DNA of 64,000 nt from CAVQLX01 sp963811605 (GTDB taxonomy: Bacteria > Desulfobacterota > Binatia > DP-6), in assembly GCA_963811605.1 (NCBI GenBank), contig CAWESA010000024.1:248001-312000 (forward strand), given 5' to 3'. Under the pieces are notes generated by a model that saw only the letters and a program-made list of their open reading frames with translations, ran no database searches and was not told the origin of the DNA. Position numbers and translations under genes: made by a program. Below, one piece after another: positions 1-7,430 of this stretch; the first letter of the stretch is position 1, and each line of letters opens with the position of its first letter.

Positions 1-77
1 CCCTGGTCGGCCAGCAGGTCGGCGAGACCGCCGCCGATCTGGCCGAGCCCCACGATCCCCACCCGTCGCCTACTCAA
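1..77 (-). CDS. Rossmann-fold NAD(P) dehydrogenase, N-terminus only (runs off window)
   Basis: About 25 residues are visible. They read as a basic start followed by VGIVGLGQIGGGLADLLADQ, the first beta strand and GxGxxG dinucleotide-binding loop of a Rossmann dehydrogenase (hydroxyacid, prephenate or 3-hydroxyacyl-CoA type). A TTG at 77-75 overlaps the stop of the acyl carrier protein gene; a GTG at 62 is the alternative start. The overlap makes it the next gene of the acyl-carrier-protein operon and suggests a redox step on the carried acyl group. The subfamily cannot be told from this fragment. Confidence 0.5.
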   Translation of the reverse strand, partial: MSRRRVGIVGLGQIGGGLADLLADQ

Positions 78-378
78 GCGGGACCTCCCCGCGGATGATC
101 CCCGTGATCAGATCGATCAGCTCGCCGAGCGTCTGCACGGGATTGCGGCGGGCGAATCGAGCGAGCTTGCGCGTGTCGACCGTGACCTCGTACTGCCCCT
201 GCAGCTCCTCGAAGAGAGCGAGAAAGAGGAGCGAATCGAGTCCGAGGTCGTCGAACAGATGCGCCTCGTCGCGCATCTCGGCGACGTCCCGCTCCAGCTC
301 GTCGGCGAGGAACCGCTTCACCTCCTCGCTCACCTGCGCCCTGTTCGCGGCGCGCGTCGAGCCGCTCTCGTCCGACAT
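70..378 (-). CDS. Acyl carrier protein
   Basis: This is a 102-residue acyl carrier protein. The phosphopantetheine attachment motif is DDLGLDSL, with the modified serine at residue 49, followed by the helix LLFLALFEELQGQY typical of the family. The ATG at 378 was chosen because an AGGAGG ribosome binding site sits just upstream; an upstream extension of the frame lies inside the ketosynthase-like gene and has no support. The protein has a 15-20 residue polar N-terminal extension. It starts 20 bases after the ketosynthase-like gene, so it is probably the dedicated carrier of this operon rather than the fatty-acid-synthesis ACP. Confidence 0.85.
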   Translation of the reverse strand: MSDESGSTRAANRAQVSEEVKRFLADELERDVAEMRDEAHLFDDLGLDSLLFLALFEELQGQYEVTVDTRKLARFARRNPVQTLGELIDLITGIIRGEVPLE

Positions 379-398
379 GGGTTCCTCCTGCGTGTCTC

Positions 399-1622
399 TC
401 ACGCGCGCGATGCGCTCCGTCTGACGACGAGGCTCGCAGCGCGGTCGCAGTCGAAGCTGTTGACGATGGCCGTCCGGATCGTGTGGGCGACGCTGCGATC
501 CCGCACGTGCGACGGCAGGGAGCAATCTGGATCTTCATCCTCGCAATTGATGGTCGGCGGAACGCGGCCGTGCTGGGCCGCAAGCAGGCAGGCGATCACC
601 TGGAACATGCCGGAGGCGGCGCCGGCGTCGCCGAGCATCGACTTGATGGCGCTCGTGCGAACCCGGTGCGCCTCGGCGTCGAAGAGCTGCCGGATCGCCT
701 GCGCTTCGGCCCGATCGCCGGACGGAGACGAGCCCGCGCCGGCGGCCACGTAGTCCACCTCGCCGGCGCCGGAGCCGGCAGCTTCGAGGGCTCGCCGCAT
801 CGCCTCGGCGATGGCCTCGCCCGTCGTATCGGCGGCTTCGCCCGTCTCGACGAACGCGCTGCCGTACCCCGCGAGCTCGCCATACACCCGCGCGCCGCGG
901 GCACGCGCAGCGGCGGCGTCCTCGAGAACGACGACGCCGCAGCCTTCGGCGAGGACCAGCCCGCGACGCCGCCGATCGAACGGCCGCGGCGCCATGGTGT
1001 CCCCGAGCATGCCCGCGCGCCAGAAACCCTCGACGAGCGGCGGAGACAGCACCTCGAGGCCGGCGACCAGCATGACTCGGGCGCGGCCGCAGCGCAGCGC
1101 CGTCCGGCCGTGCTGGAGCGCGTCCAGCGACGAGGCGGCGCCGTTGGTCACCGTCGTGTTGAGCCCCCGGATGCCGAAGCGGATCGCCAGGTTCCCGCCG
1201 GCGATGTTGATGAACAGATTCGGGAAGCGCAGCGGATTCGTGCGCTCGCCGGGCGCGAGCAGGCTGTCGTAGAACCCGACGCAATCGCCGACGTTGCTGA
1301 AGCTCGACGCCACGATCACACCGACCTCGTCGGCCACATCGGGAGTGATCTCCAGCCCGGCGTCCTGTCGGGCGAGCTCGGCGGCGCACAGGAGGAGACG
1401 GGTCGCGTCGTTCAGGTACTTGAGCCCCTTCGAGCCGATGATCTCCTCGGGCCGGAAGTCGCTCACCTGCCCTGCGTAGCGGTACGCCTCGGGGAGGCTG
1501 TCGAGTCCGGCGATAGGACGCACGCCGGACCGCCCCTCGGCGAGGCCCTCCCAGAAGGCGTCGCGCCCCACGCCGAGCGGGCTGATCACGCCGAGGCCCG
1601 AGATCGCGACGCGGTCGGCCAT
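399..1622 (-). CDS. Ketosynthase-fold protein lacking catalytic residues (chain-length-factor-like)
   Basis: This 407-residue protein has the full thiolase fold of beta-ketoacyl-ACP synthase II (FabF/KAS): it starts VAISGLGVISPLGVG and keeps the KSMLG lysine (K327). The catalytic triad is gone. The nucleophile motif reads NGAASSLDAL, placing alanine 162 where cysteine is expected. The first histidine motif reads AAGAGSSP (glycine 295 for His). The second reads KSMLGDAGA (aspartate 332 for His). By family knowledge this pattern resembles chain-length factors of type II polyketide systems, which need an active ketosynthase partner. No partner is in the window. It lies 3 bases after the PaaK-like gene and 20 before the ACP. 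Condensation by this protein alone is unlikely. Confidence 0.85.
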   Translation of the reverse strand: MADRVAISGLGVISPLGVGRDAFWEGLAEGRSGVRPIAGLDSLPEAYRYAGQVSDFRPEEIIGSKGLKYLNDATRLLLCAAELARQDAGLEITPDVADEVGVIVASSFSNVGDCVGFYDSLLAPGERTNPLRFPNLFINIAGGNLAIRFGIRGLNTTVTNGAASSLDALQHGRTALRCGRARVMLVAGLEVLSPPLVEGFWRAGMLGDTMAPRPFDRRRRGLVLAEGCGVVVLEDAAAARARGARVYGELAGYGSAFVETGEAADTTGEAIAEAMRRALEAAGSGAGEVDYVAAGAGSSPSGDRAEAQAIRQLFDAEAHRVRTSAIKSMLGDAGAASGMFQVIACLLAAQHGRVPPTINCEDEDPDCSLPSHVRDRSVAHTIRTAIVNSFDCDRAASLVVRRSASRA

Positions 1623-1625
1623 CGC

Positions 1626-2990
1626 TCACCCCGGCTCCCGCTCGTCCACGAGGCGGCGCAGCTTCCGCTCATGGAGCAGCGCGCCGCGCGGCACGGCGGT
1701 GAATCGCAGGTCGAAGAGCCCGAGCTCGTAGTCCTTCCAGGTGGTGTCGAACTTCGCCCGCAGCACGTCCTTCACCTGCGTGGCCACGTCCTCGATGTCA
1801 CCGCCCTCGAGCTCGAGCCGCAGCTCGCAGACGTCCTGGTGGCCGTCGCGCCGGATGGCGACCTGCCAGTTCCCCGACACCTGCGGGACCTCGCCGAGGA
1901 TGGCCTCGAACAGCGCCGGATCGACGCCTTCGCCGCCCAGCATGACGATCTCGTCGCTCCGGCCGCGCAGCGGCGACAGGCGCCGGGTGACGATCCCGCA
2001 CTCGCACGCGTCCGGAAGGAACGACGCGACGTCGCCGATGCGGTAGCGAACGAGCGGCATGGTCGTCCGGTCGAGGGTGGTGAAGACCAGCTCGCCGTTC
2101 CCGGCGGCGTCCTGGTCGACGATCTCGAAGAAGAAGCTGAACTCGTTCAGGTGATATCCGGAACGGAACCGGCACTCCATCCCGCCGGCACCCTCCGTGC
2201 ACCCGTAGCACATGAACATCTGCGCGCCCCAGACGTCCTCGATGAACTGCCGCGCGCGGCGGGGCAGCCCCTCGCTGGCGCCGACGATCAGCCGGAGCGG
2301 CGGGGCGCCCTGCTCCCGTGCCAGCTCGGTCAGCCGGAGGATCCACGACACGTCGCCGATCAGGACGTCGTAGCGATGGTCGACCAGACGCCGGTAGACC
2401 TCGGCCGGGGCAATCTTGCCCGGAAACGCACCGAAGGCACCGAGCTTGGTCACCGCGCGGGCGAACCACGGTCCGCCCGTCCAGTAGTGGTAGTCCGACG
2501 TGCTGATCACCCGGTCGCTCGGGCGGATGCCGACGTGGTAGAGGCCGACTGCCATCAGGCTGGTCGCCGCCTCCACCTCCTCGTAGGAGTAGTAGATCGT
2601 CTTCCGGCGTCGCGAGGTCCCGCTGGTCTCGTAGAGCACCTGCGGAGGCCGGCACAGAAAGTCCTCACCGGGATGGTCGAGGAGGTCCTGCGGGGTGGTG
2701 AACAGGTCGCCCAGCTCGGCCGGATGCGAGACCGTCGCCGGGTCGATGCCGTGACGCTGGAAGAGTCGCCGGTAGAACGGGGAATGGCGGGCGACGTGGT
2801 GCAGCGTGCGGCGCAGCTTCCAGACCTGGATGCTCTGCAACGTGGCGGGGGAGCTGGCCCGCGCTGCGAGACGATACGCCGCCTCGACGGATCGCCCGTT
2901 CACCAGGTTGGCCACGGTGCTCGCCACGCCGCCGACGAGCCACTGTCGCCACATGGGCTCCACCCGTCGAGACGCCGACGGCTGCCCCAT
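1626..2990 (-). CDS. PaaK/CapK-like adenylate-forming enzyme
   Basis: This 454-residue protein belongs to the phenylacetate-CoA ligase (PaaK/CapK) branch of adenylate-forming enzymes, which activate a carboxylic acid with ATP. It shows the phosphate-binding loop YETSGTSRRRK, the middle motif YGCTEGAGG and the hinge-region motif MPLVRYRIGD, with a C-terminal swivel domain (GRSDEIVMLGGEGVDP). The ATG at 2990 overlaps the previous stop by one base (TGATG); a longer frame upstream is only a shadow of that gene. Next to an ACP and a ketosynthase homologue, it most likely loads an acid onto CoA or directly onto the carrier. The substrate is unknown. Confidence 0.8.
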   Translation of the reverse strand: MGQPSASRRVEPMWRQWLVGGVASTVANLVNGRSVEAAYRLAARASSPATLQSIQVWKLRRTLHHVARHSPFYRRLFQRHGIDPATVSHPAELGDLFTTPQDLLDHPGEDFLCRPPQVLYETSGTSRRRKTIYYSYEEVEAATSLMAVGLYHVGIRPSDRVISTSDYHYWTGGPWFARAVTKLGAFGAFPGKIAPAEVYRRLVDHRYDVLIGDVSWILRLTELAREQGAPPLRLIVGASEGLPRRARQFIEDVWGAQMFMCYGCTEGAGGMECRFRSGYHLNEFSFFFEIVDQDAAGNGELVFTTLDRTTMPLVRYRIGDVASFLPDACECGIVTRRLSPLRGRSDEIVMLGGEGVDPALFEAILGEVPQVSGNWQVAIRRDGHQDVCELRLELEGGDIEDVATQVKDVLRAKFDTTWKDYELGLFDLRFTAVPRGALLHERKLRRLVDEREPG

Positions 2991-3328
2991 CACCGGGTCG
3001 GCCCTCGCTCCCAGTAGTTGACCGTGGCCGTGGCGAGCTCGATGGCGTCGTCGAGGGCGCGCCGCTCCGCGCGCAACGCGGCCACCCACTCGTGACGGAA
3101 CGCGAGATCGGCTGGCCCGTATCGCTCCCACGCCGCGGCCATGCGGGGGACCAGATCGGCGCCGTCCAGCTCGGCCAGGTCGTCTCGCTCGGCCAGGAGC
3201 TGCAGCCCGCGCACCGCCTCATCGATTGCGAGGAGCGCGGGCTGGTCGAGGGCGCCGGCGCGTACCGCTGCCAGGCAGAGCAGCGCGAAGAGCACGAGAT
3301 CTCGCTCGTCCTGCTCGCGATCCGGCAT
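2990..3328 (-). CDS. Uncharacterised 112-residue operon protein
   Basis: Small, acidic, mostly alpha-helical protein, with runs such as LVLFALLCLAAVRAG and AAAWERYGPADLAFRHEW. It has no signal peptide, no clear membrane span and no recognised motif. It starts 5 bases after the inositol-phosphate-synthase-like gene and its stop overlaps the start of the PaaK-like gene by one base, so it is translationally coupled within the operon. A helical accessory or chaperone-like role is possible but nothing in the sequence shows it. Confidence 0.7.
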   Translation of the reverse strand: MPDREQDERDLVLFALLCLAAVRAGALDQPALLAIDEAVRGLQLLAERDDLAELDGADLVPRMAAAWERYGPADLAFRHEWVAALRAERRALDDAIELATATVNYWERGPTR

Positions 3329-3333
3329 GTCGC

Positions 3334-4494
3334 TCAGCGGCGACCGTTCTCGGTGGCTTCGACCCAGCGCTCGAGCAGGGTTCGCTGCCGGAAGAGATCG
3401 TGCTCCGGGACACCGTCGACGATGGGATGCTTGAAGAAGAGCGACAGCTGCTCCTGGGGCCCGACGGCGCCAGCGCGCGCCGCCCGGTCGAGGAGCCGGG
3501 CCGCATCGATCGCGAGCGGGGCAGCGAGCACGGAGTCACCGCCGAGGAGGTTCACCTTGATCTGCATCGGCACACCGCAGAACCCGGTGAAGTCGACGTT
3601 GTCCCACGACTCTTTGAAATCGCCGCGCGGGCTGTAGTAGCGGATGTCGACGATGTGGTTCTCGACCGTGTAGCCCAGGATGCCGTCCAGGACGCCGGTC
3701 TTGTTGCGCAGCTTCTCGGCCGCGTGCTCGGGGTGGGAGAGATTCTCGCCGTCGGCGTTGCCGAGGTAGTTGGCGCTGATCCAGCCGCGAACCTTGAGGC
3801 CGCGGAGCGCCAGCATGGGCGCCAGCACGGTCTTGAGGAGCGTCTGGCCGGTCTTGCCGTCCTTGCCGCAGAAGGAAGTCCCGGTGCGCCGCGCCAGATC
3901 GCGCAGAGCCGGCAGCTCGGCACTCACGTTCGAGGTGAAGTTGAGATACGGGATCTTGTTCGACAGCGCGAGCCACGCGTACAGCATCGAGGGCGTGATC
4001 GCTGGATCGTCGGCGAGCAGGGCCCGCTCGAACAGGTCGGGGTCCTGGTGAATCGCCGAGATGACGGGCGTCTCGAAGGCCGGCAGGACGTCGATCAGGA
4101 CCAGGTCGTGCCCGCGCGCGCGCAGCATCTGCAGGTGTTCGGACGCCTCGCCCAGGGCACCGGCCCGGGGCCGCGAGATCGCCGGCAACGGGATCAGCTG
4201 TTGCAGCTCCGGGGCCACGCTCCGGAGGAGCTCGGGCGGGACGATGCCCTTCTCGCGCGCGGCGTCGGCCACGGGGCGGGGGTCGAGGTCCCAGCCCATG
4301 ACGCGCGTCGAGGAGAGCGGCGCCAGGTCGAGCCGCTCGGCGAGCGATGTGTGATGGCCCGCGCCAGGGGGCCACGGCGACTCGCTCAGGAGGCCGAGGG
4401 GCTCGGCATCACGCTGAAGCGCCGCAAGCCCTGCGGCGATGGTGGTCCCGATGCAGCCGGAAACTCCCGCGACGGCAAGCGTCAGCTCCTTCAT
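3334..4494 (-). CDS. Inositol-3-phosphate synthase family protein
   Basis: This 386-residue protein matches the myo-inositol-1-phosphate synthase family, which uses NAD to cyclise glucose 6-phosphate. It begins with a glycine-rich NAD loop (VAGVSGCIGTTIAAG). The family signature SANYLGNADGENL corresponds to the usual GNNDG motif. The catalytic-lysine segment reads LRNKTGVLDGIL, followed by IRYYSPRGDFKESWD and the core segment GGDSVLAAPLAIDAARLL. Length is in the normal range. It is the first large gene of the ACP operon, so the cyclitol or a related phosphosugar may be a building block there. It could have diverged to another substrate. Confidence 0.8.
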   Translation of the reverse strand: MKELTLAVAGVSGCIGTTIAAGLAALQRDAEPLGLLSESPWPPGAGHHTSLAERLDLAPLSSTRVMGWDLDPRPVADAAREKGIVPPELLRSVAPELQQLIPLPAISRPRAGALGEASEHLQMLRARGHDLVLIDVLPAFETPVISAIHQDPDLFERALLADDPAITPSMLYAWLALSNKIPYLNFTSNVSAELPALRDLARRTGTSFCGKDGKTGQTLLKTVLAPMLALRGLKVRGWISANYLGNADGENLSHPEHAAEKLRNKTGVLDGILGYTVENHIVDIRYYSPRGDFKESWDNVDFTGFCGVPMQIKVNLLGGDSVLAAPLAIDAARLLDRAARAGAVGPQEQLSLFFKHPIVDGVPEHDLFRQRTLLERWVEATENGRR

Positions 4495-4568
4495 CCGTCC
4501 GTTCTGCTCTCGCTGGCCTTCCCGTGCTCCGGCTCGACTTCAGCCACCTTGTCGACGATCGGAATCAT
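4491..4568 (-). CDS. Possible 25-residue leader ORF coupled to the synthase gene
   Basis: A short frame starts ATG-ATT-CCG at 4568 and stops with a TGA that shares an ATGA overlap with the start of the inositol-phosphate-synthase-like gene. The peptide is acidic and polar (MIPIVDKVAEVEPEHGKA then a short tail). There is an in-frame stop a few codons upstream and no evident ribosome binding site. It may be a coupling leader peptide, the tail of a lost gene, or chance. Confidence 0.25.
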   Translation of the reverse strand: MIPIVDKVAEVEPEHGKASESRTDG

Positions 4569-4732
4569 CGTGCGGCGGACTTCTAGTACACCACGACGGG
4601 CCTATAGCAACAGGCTAGACCGGTATGCCGGCGCCGGAGGCGGGCGATTCGAAGCGGTCGCGCTCGCGAACCCGGGGCCCGGGTGCAGCCGATTTTCCGC
4701 CATGATGGCGTTCTGGTATCAGCGCGACCAGG

Positions 4733-5671
4733 ATGGGTGAATCGGCGGGGGTGGACCTGCGAGACCTGGGGCGGTCCTTCGATCACGTCGCCGCCGTTCG
4801 CGGAGTCTCGCTGCACATCGAGGAAGGAGAGACCGTGGGGTTGCTGGGGCCGAACGGCGCCGGCAAGACGACCACGCTCTCGATGCTGGCGACGCTGCTC
4901 GCACCGTCCTCGGGCGACGCCCGGATCTTCGGCGCCAGCTTGCGTGGCGACGTGCGAACCGTCCGCCGCCTCGTCGGCCTCGCCCCCCAGGAGATCAGCC
5001 TCTACCCCGAGCTGACGGCAGACGAGAACCTGGGGTTCCTCGGGCGCCTCTACGGCCTCGGCGGGGCGCGACTCCGGGCGCGTGCGGATGAGCTGCTCGA
5101 TCTGGTGGGCCTCCTGCCACGCCGCCACGACCGGGTCGCGACGTATTCGGGAGGCATGAAGCGGCGGCTCAACCTGGCCGGGAGCCTGCTGCACGAGCCC
5201 CGCCTGCTGCTGCTGGACGAGCCCACCGTCGGCGTGGATCCGCAGTCGCGGGACAAGATCTTCGAGGCCATCCGGGAGCTGGCACGGCAGGGAAGGACCA
5301 TCGTCTACACGACCCACTACATGGAGGAGGCGGAGCGCCTCTGCGACCGGATCACCATCATGGACGAGGGACGCATCGTGGCCGTCGGGACGCTCGGAGA
5401 GCTCCTCCAGATCCTCGGCATGGGGGAGATCGTCGAGCTGAGCGGGATCGATCACGAGCTCGACGCGTCCCTGGCATCGATCCCCGGCTTCACGAAGGTC
5501 GAGCGGGGCCCGCATGCGACGCGCATCTTCGTGCAGAGCGCCACCCGCGCGCTCCCGCGGATCGCGGAGATCGTCGGCGGGGTCGGCGAGAAGCTCCGGG
5601 GGGTGCAGATCTATCCCGTCGACCTGGAGCGCGTGTTCATGCATCTCACCGGCAAGCAGCTGCGCGATTGA
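4733..5671 (+). CDS. ABC transporter ATP-binding protein (ABC-2 export type)
   Basis: This 312-residue ATPase has Walker A GPNGAGKTTT, signature YSGGMKRRLNLA, Walker B LLLLDEPTVGVDP and a switch-histidine region YTTHYMEEAERLCDR. The C-terminal 90 residues form the regulatory extension seen in DrrA/CcmA-type exporters. Its stop lies just ahead of the MlaC-like gene and the ABC-2 permease is next, so the three probably make one exporter with a periplasmic component. It is divergent from the ACP operon with about 160-240 bases between, so shared regulation or export of that operon's product is possible but unproven. Confidence 0.88.
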   Translation: MGESAGVDLRDLGRSFDHVAAVRGVSLHIEEGETVGLLGPNGAGKTTTLSMLATLLAPSSGDARIFGASLRGDVRTVRRLVGLAPQEISLYPELTADENLGFLGRLYGLGGARLRARADELLDLVGLLPRRHDRVATYSGGMKRRLNLAGSLLHEPRLLLLDEPTVGVDPQSRDKIFEAIRELARQGRTIVYTTHYMEEAERLCDRITIMDEGRIVAVGTLGELLQILGMGEIVELSGIDHELDASLASIPGFTKVERGPHATRIFVQSATRALPRIAEIVGGVGEKLRGVQIYPVDLERVFMHLTGKQLRD

Positions 5672-5679
5672 GACCCCGG

Positions 5680-6283
5680 ATGCGATCGCGCGGACTCGCG
5701 GCCGCCCTGGTGGCATTGGTCGCATCCACGGTGCCGGCCGCCGGCGGGGGGCCCGATGGCGCGGTGGCCGCCGTCCGCGACACGCTCTCCAAGGCTCGCG
5801 CCATCGTGCTGACCGACGAGCCCCGCGAGCAGAAGCTCGCGGCCCTGCACGAGCTGGCGCGCCAGCTGATGGATACCCGCGAGATGGGGCGCAGGGCGAT
5901 CGGGCCGCGGCTCGCCGAGCAGCCCACGGCGCAGCAGGAGGAGTTCCTCGACCTGTTCGACGAGCTCATCGTGCGGTCCTACCTGCAGAAGCTGCTCTTC
6001 TTCCGGCAGCCGCGCTTCGCGTTCGGTGAGGAAGAGACCCGGCCCGAGACGGTGATCGTCCACACCCGCATCCTGACCGACAAGGACGAGTTCCTCGTGG
6101 ACTACGAGATGCACCGGCGTGACGGAGGCGTGGGTCGCCTCGGACGTCGTGATCGAGAACATCAGCCTGACGCAGAGCTACGCGCAGCAGTTCGGGGAGC
6201 TGCTCCGGTCGCGCTCCTTCGACGAACTCCTCGCCCTGATGCGCGGCAAGGTGGCCGGGCTCCGCGCCAAGAGCGCCGCGTGA
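5680..6283 (+). pseudogene. MlaC/Ttg2D-like periplasmic lipid-binding protein, frameshifted
   Basis: From the ATG at 5680 there is a signal peptide (MRSRGLAAALVALVASTVPA) and a domain of the MlaC/Ttg2D family (phospholipid-binding periplasmic proteins), with TAQQEEFLDLFDELIVRSY as a typical stretch. Homology leaves this frame at about 6121-6134 and resumes one frame over as WVASDVVIENISLTQSY through LMRGKVAGLRAKSAA, stopping at 6283. That stop forms a GTGA overlap with the permease start, which supports this being the true gene end. A one-base indel therefore separates the halves, either a real mutation or an assembly error. The unshifted frame runs on into the permease, giving a false 572-residue fusion. 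Confidence 0.75.
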
Positions 6284-7386
6284 GTCTGCTCGCCATCGCC
6301 CTGAAGGACCTCCGGCTCATCGCCCGGGACCGCGCCGCGCTCCTGTTCACGGTCATCGTGCCCATCATCGTGATCACGATCGTGGCCGGAACCCTCGGGG
6401 GGCACGGGGGTGGGTCGATCCTGCTGCCCGTCGTGAACGACGACGGCGGCCCGGTAGCGGAGGTCCTGATCGAGACTCTCGGCAAGCACGTCGAGGTCGT
6501 CGCGGTCGACCGCGCACGCGCCGAGGCGCTCGTCGGCGTCGAGAAGCGCGCCGCGGCCGCCCTGGTGCTGCCCGAGCGCCTCAGCAAGCGCTACCTGGGC
6601 GGGTTGCCGTCGACCCTCACGCTGCTCACGGACCCGGCAAAGGGAACCGAGGTCAACGCCCTCAAGGCCTACCTGATGCTCGCCGATCGCGAGGCGGCGG
6701 CCCTTGCCGACCCGCTCTCGGAGAAGCTCTTGCTGGTGGACGAGCACAATCTGACCGGCTCGCGTCTGACGACGTCGTCCTTCGAGCAGAACGTGCCCGG
6801 ATTCAGCGTGATGTTCGTCCTGATGAGCCTGCTCTTCGGGGTGGCCTTCGGACTCCGCGACGAGCACGACTGGGGCACGATCACGCGCCTGCGCATGGCG
6901 CCGATCGGGCGCGCCACGGTGCTCGGAGGGAAGCTGCTGGCCCGCTACACCATCGGCGTCGCACAGATGCTGATCCTGTTCGCCTTTGGCCACATCGTGT
7001 TCGGCGTGTCGCTCGGTCGATCCGTGCTCGCCTTCGTGACGCTGACGCTCCTCGTGGTCTTCAGCATGACCGGCTTCAGCCTGCTGGTGGCCGTGTTCGC
7101 CCGGACCCGGGAGCAGATCATTCCGCTCGGCCTCACGGTCGTCATGCTGGTCTGCGCCATCGGGGGGTGCTGGTGGCCGCTGTTCATGGAGCCGCGCTGG
7201 CTGCAGCAGGTCGCGCACGCGACGCCCACGGCGTGGGCCATGGACGGCCTCAGCGACATCATCCTGCGGGATCGTACGCTGTCGGAGATGGGCCCGACCC
7301 TCGGGGTCCTCTTCGCCTACGGCCTGGCGTGCCTCGCTGCCGGCGCCCGGCTCTACCGTCTGGCCGATGCTCGCGGGACCTCGTGA
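6280..7386 (+). CDS. ABC-2 type transporter permease
   Basis: This 368-residue membrane protein has the ABC-2 permease layout: one N-terminal membrane segment (LLFTVIVPIIVITIVAG), a large extracytoplasmic domain of about 160 residues, then a cluster of five membrane segments beginning near FSVMFVLMSLLFGVAFG and ending LGVLFAYGLACLAAGARLY. The GTG start at 6280 overlaps the MlaC-like stop (GTGA), so it was chosen over the in-frame continuation of the upstream gene. With the ATPase at 4733-5671 it forms the membrane half of an exporter. Confidence 0.85.
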   Translation: MSLLAIALKDLRLIARDRAALLFTVIVPIIVITIVAGTLGGHGGGSILLPVVNDDGGPVAEVLIETLGKHVEVVAVDRARAEALVGVEKRAAAALVLPERLSKRYLGGLPSTLTLLTDPAKGTEVNALKAYLMLADREAAALADPLSEKLLLVDEHNLTGSRLTTSSFEQNVPGFSVMFVLMSLLFGVAFGLRDEHDWGTITRLRMAPIGRATVLGGKLLARYTIGVAQMLILFAFGHIVFGVSLGRSVLAFVTLTLLVVFSMTGFSLLVAVFARTREQIIPLGLTVVMLVCAIGGCWWPLFMEPRWLQQVAHATPTAWAMDGLSDIILRDRTLSEMGPTLGVLFAYGLACLAAGARLYRLADARGTS

Positions 7387-7430
7387 CACGCAAGACGGCG
7401 CGATGTCTCGGTCCCGTCCTCCTTCGCGGG

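Noticed and set aside
483..3017. Long plus-strand frame of 844 codons over the ketosynthase and ligase genes
   Set aside because: It is the antisense shadow of two well-supported minus-strand genes; its arginine/glycine-rich translation matches no fold. High GC makes such shadows common here.
5668..7386. A single 572-residue protein joining the MlaC-like and ABC permease domains
   Set aside because: Its middle stretch has no similarity and corresponds to out-of-frame MlaC; the alternative frame gives a family-like end and a GTGA overlap.
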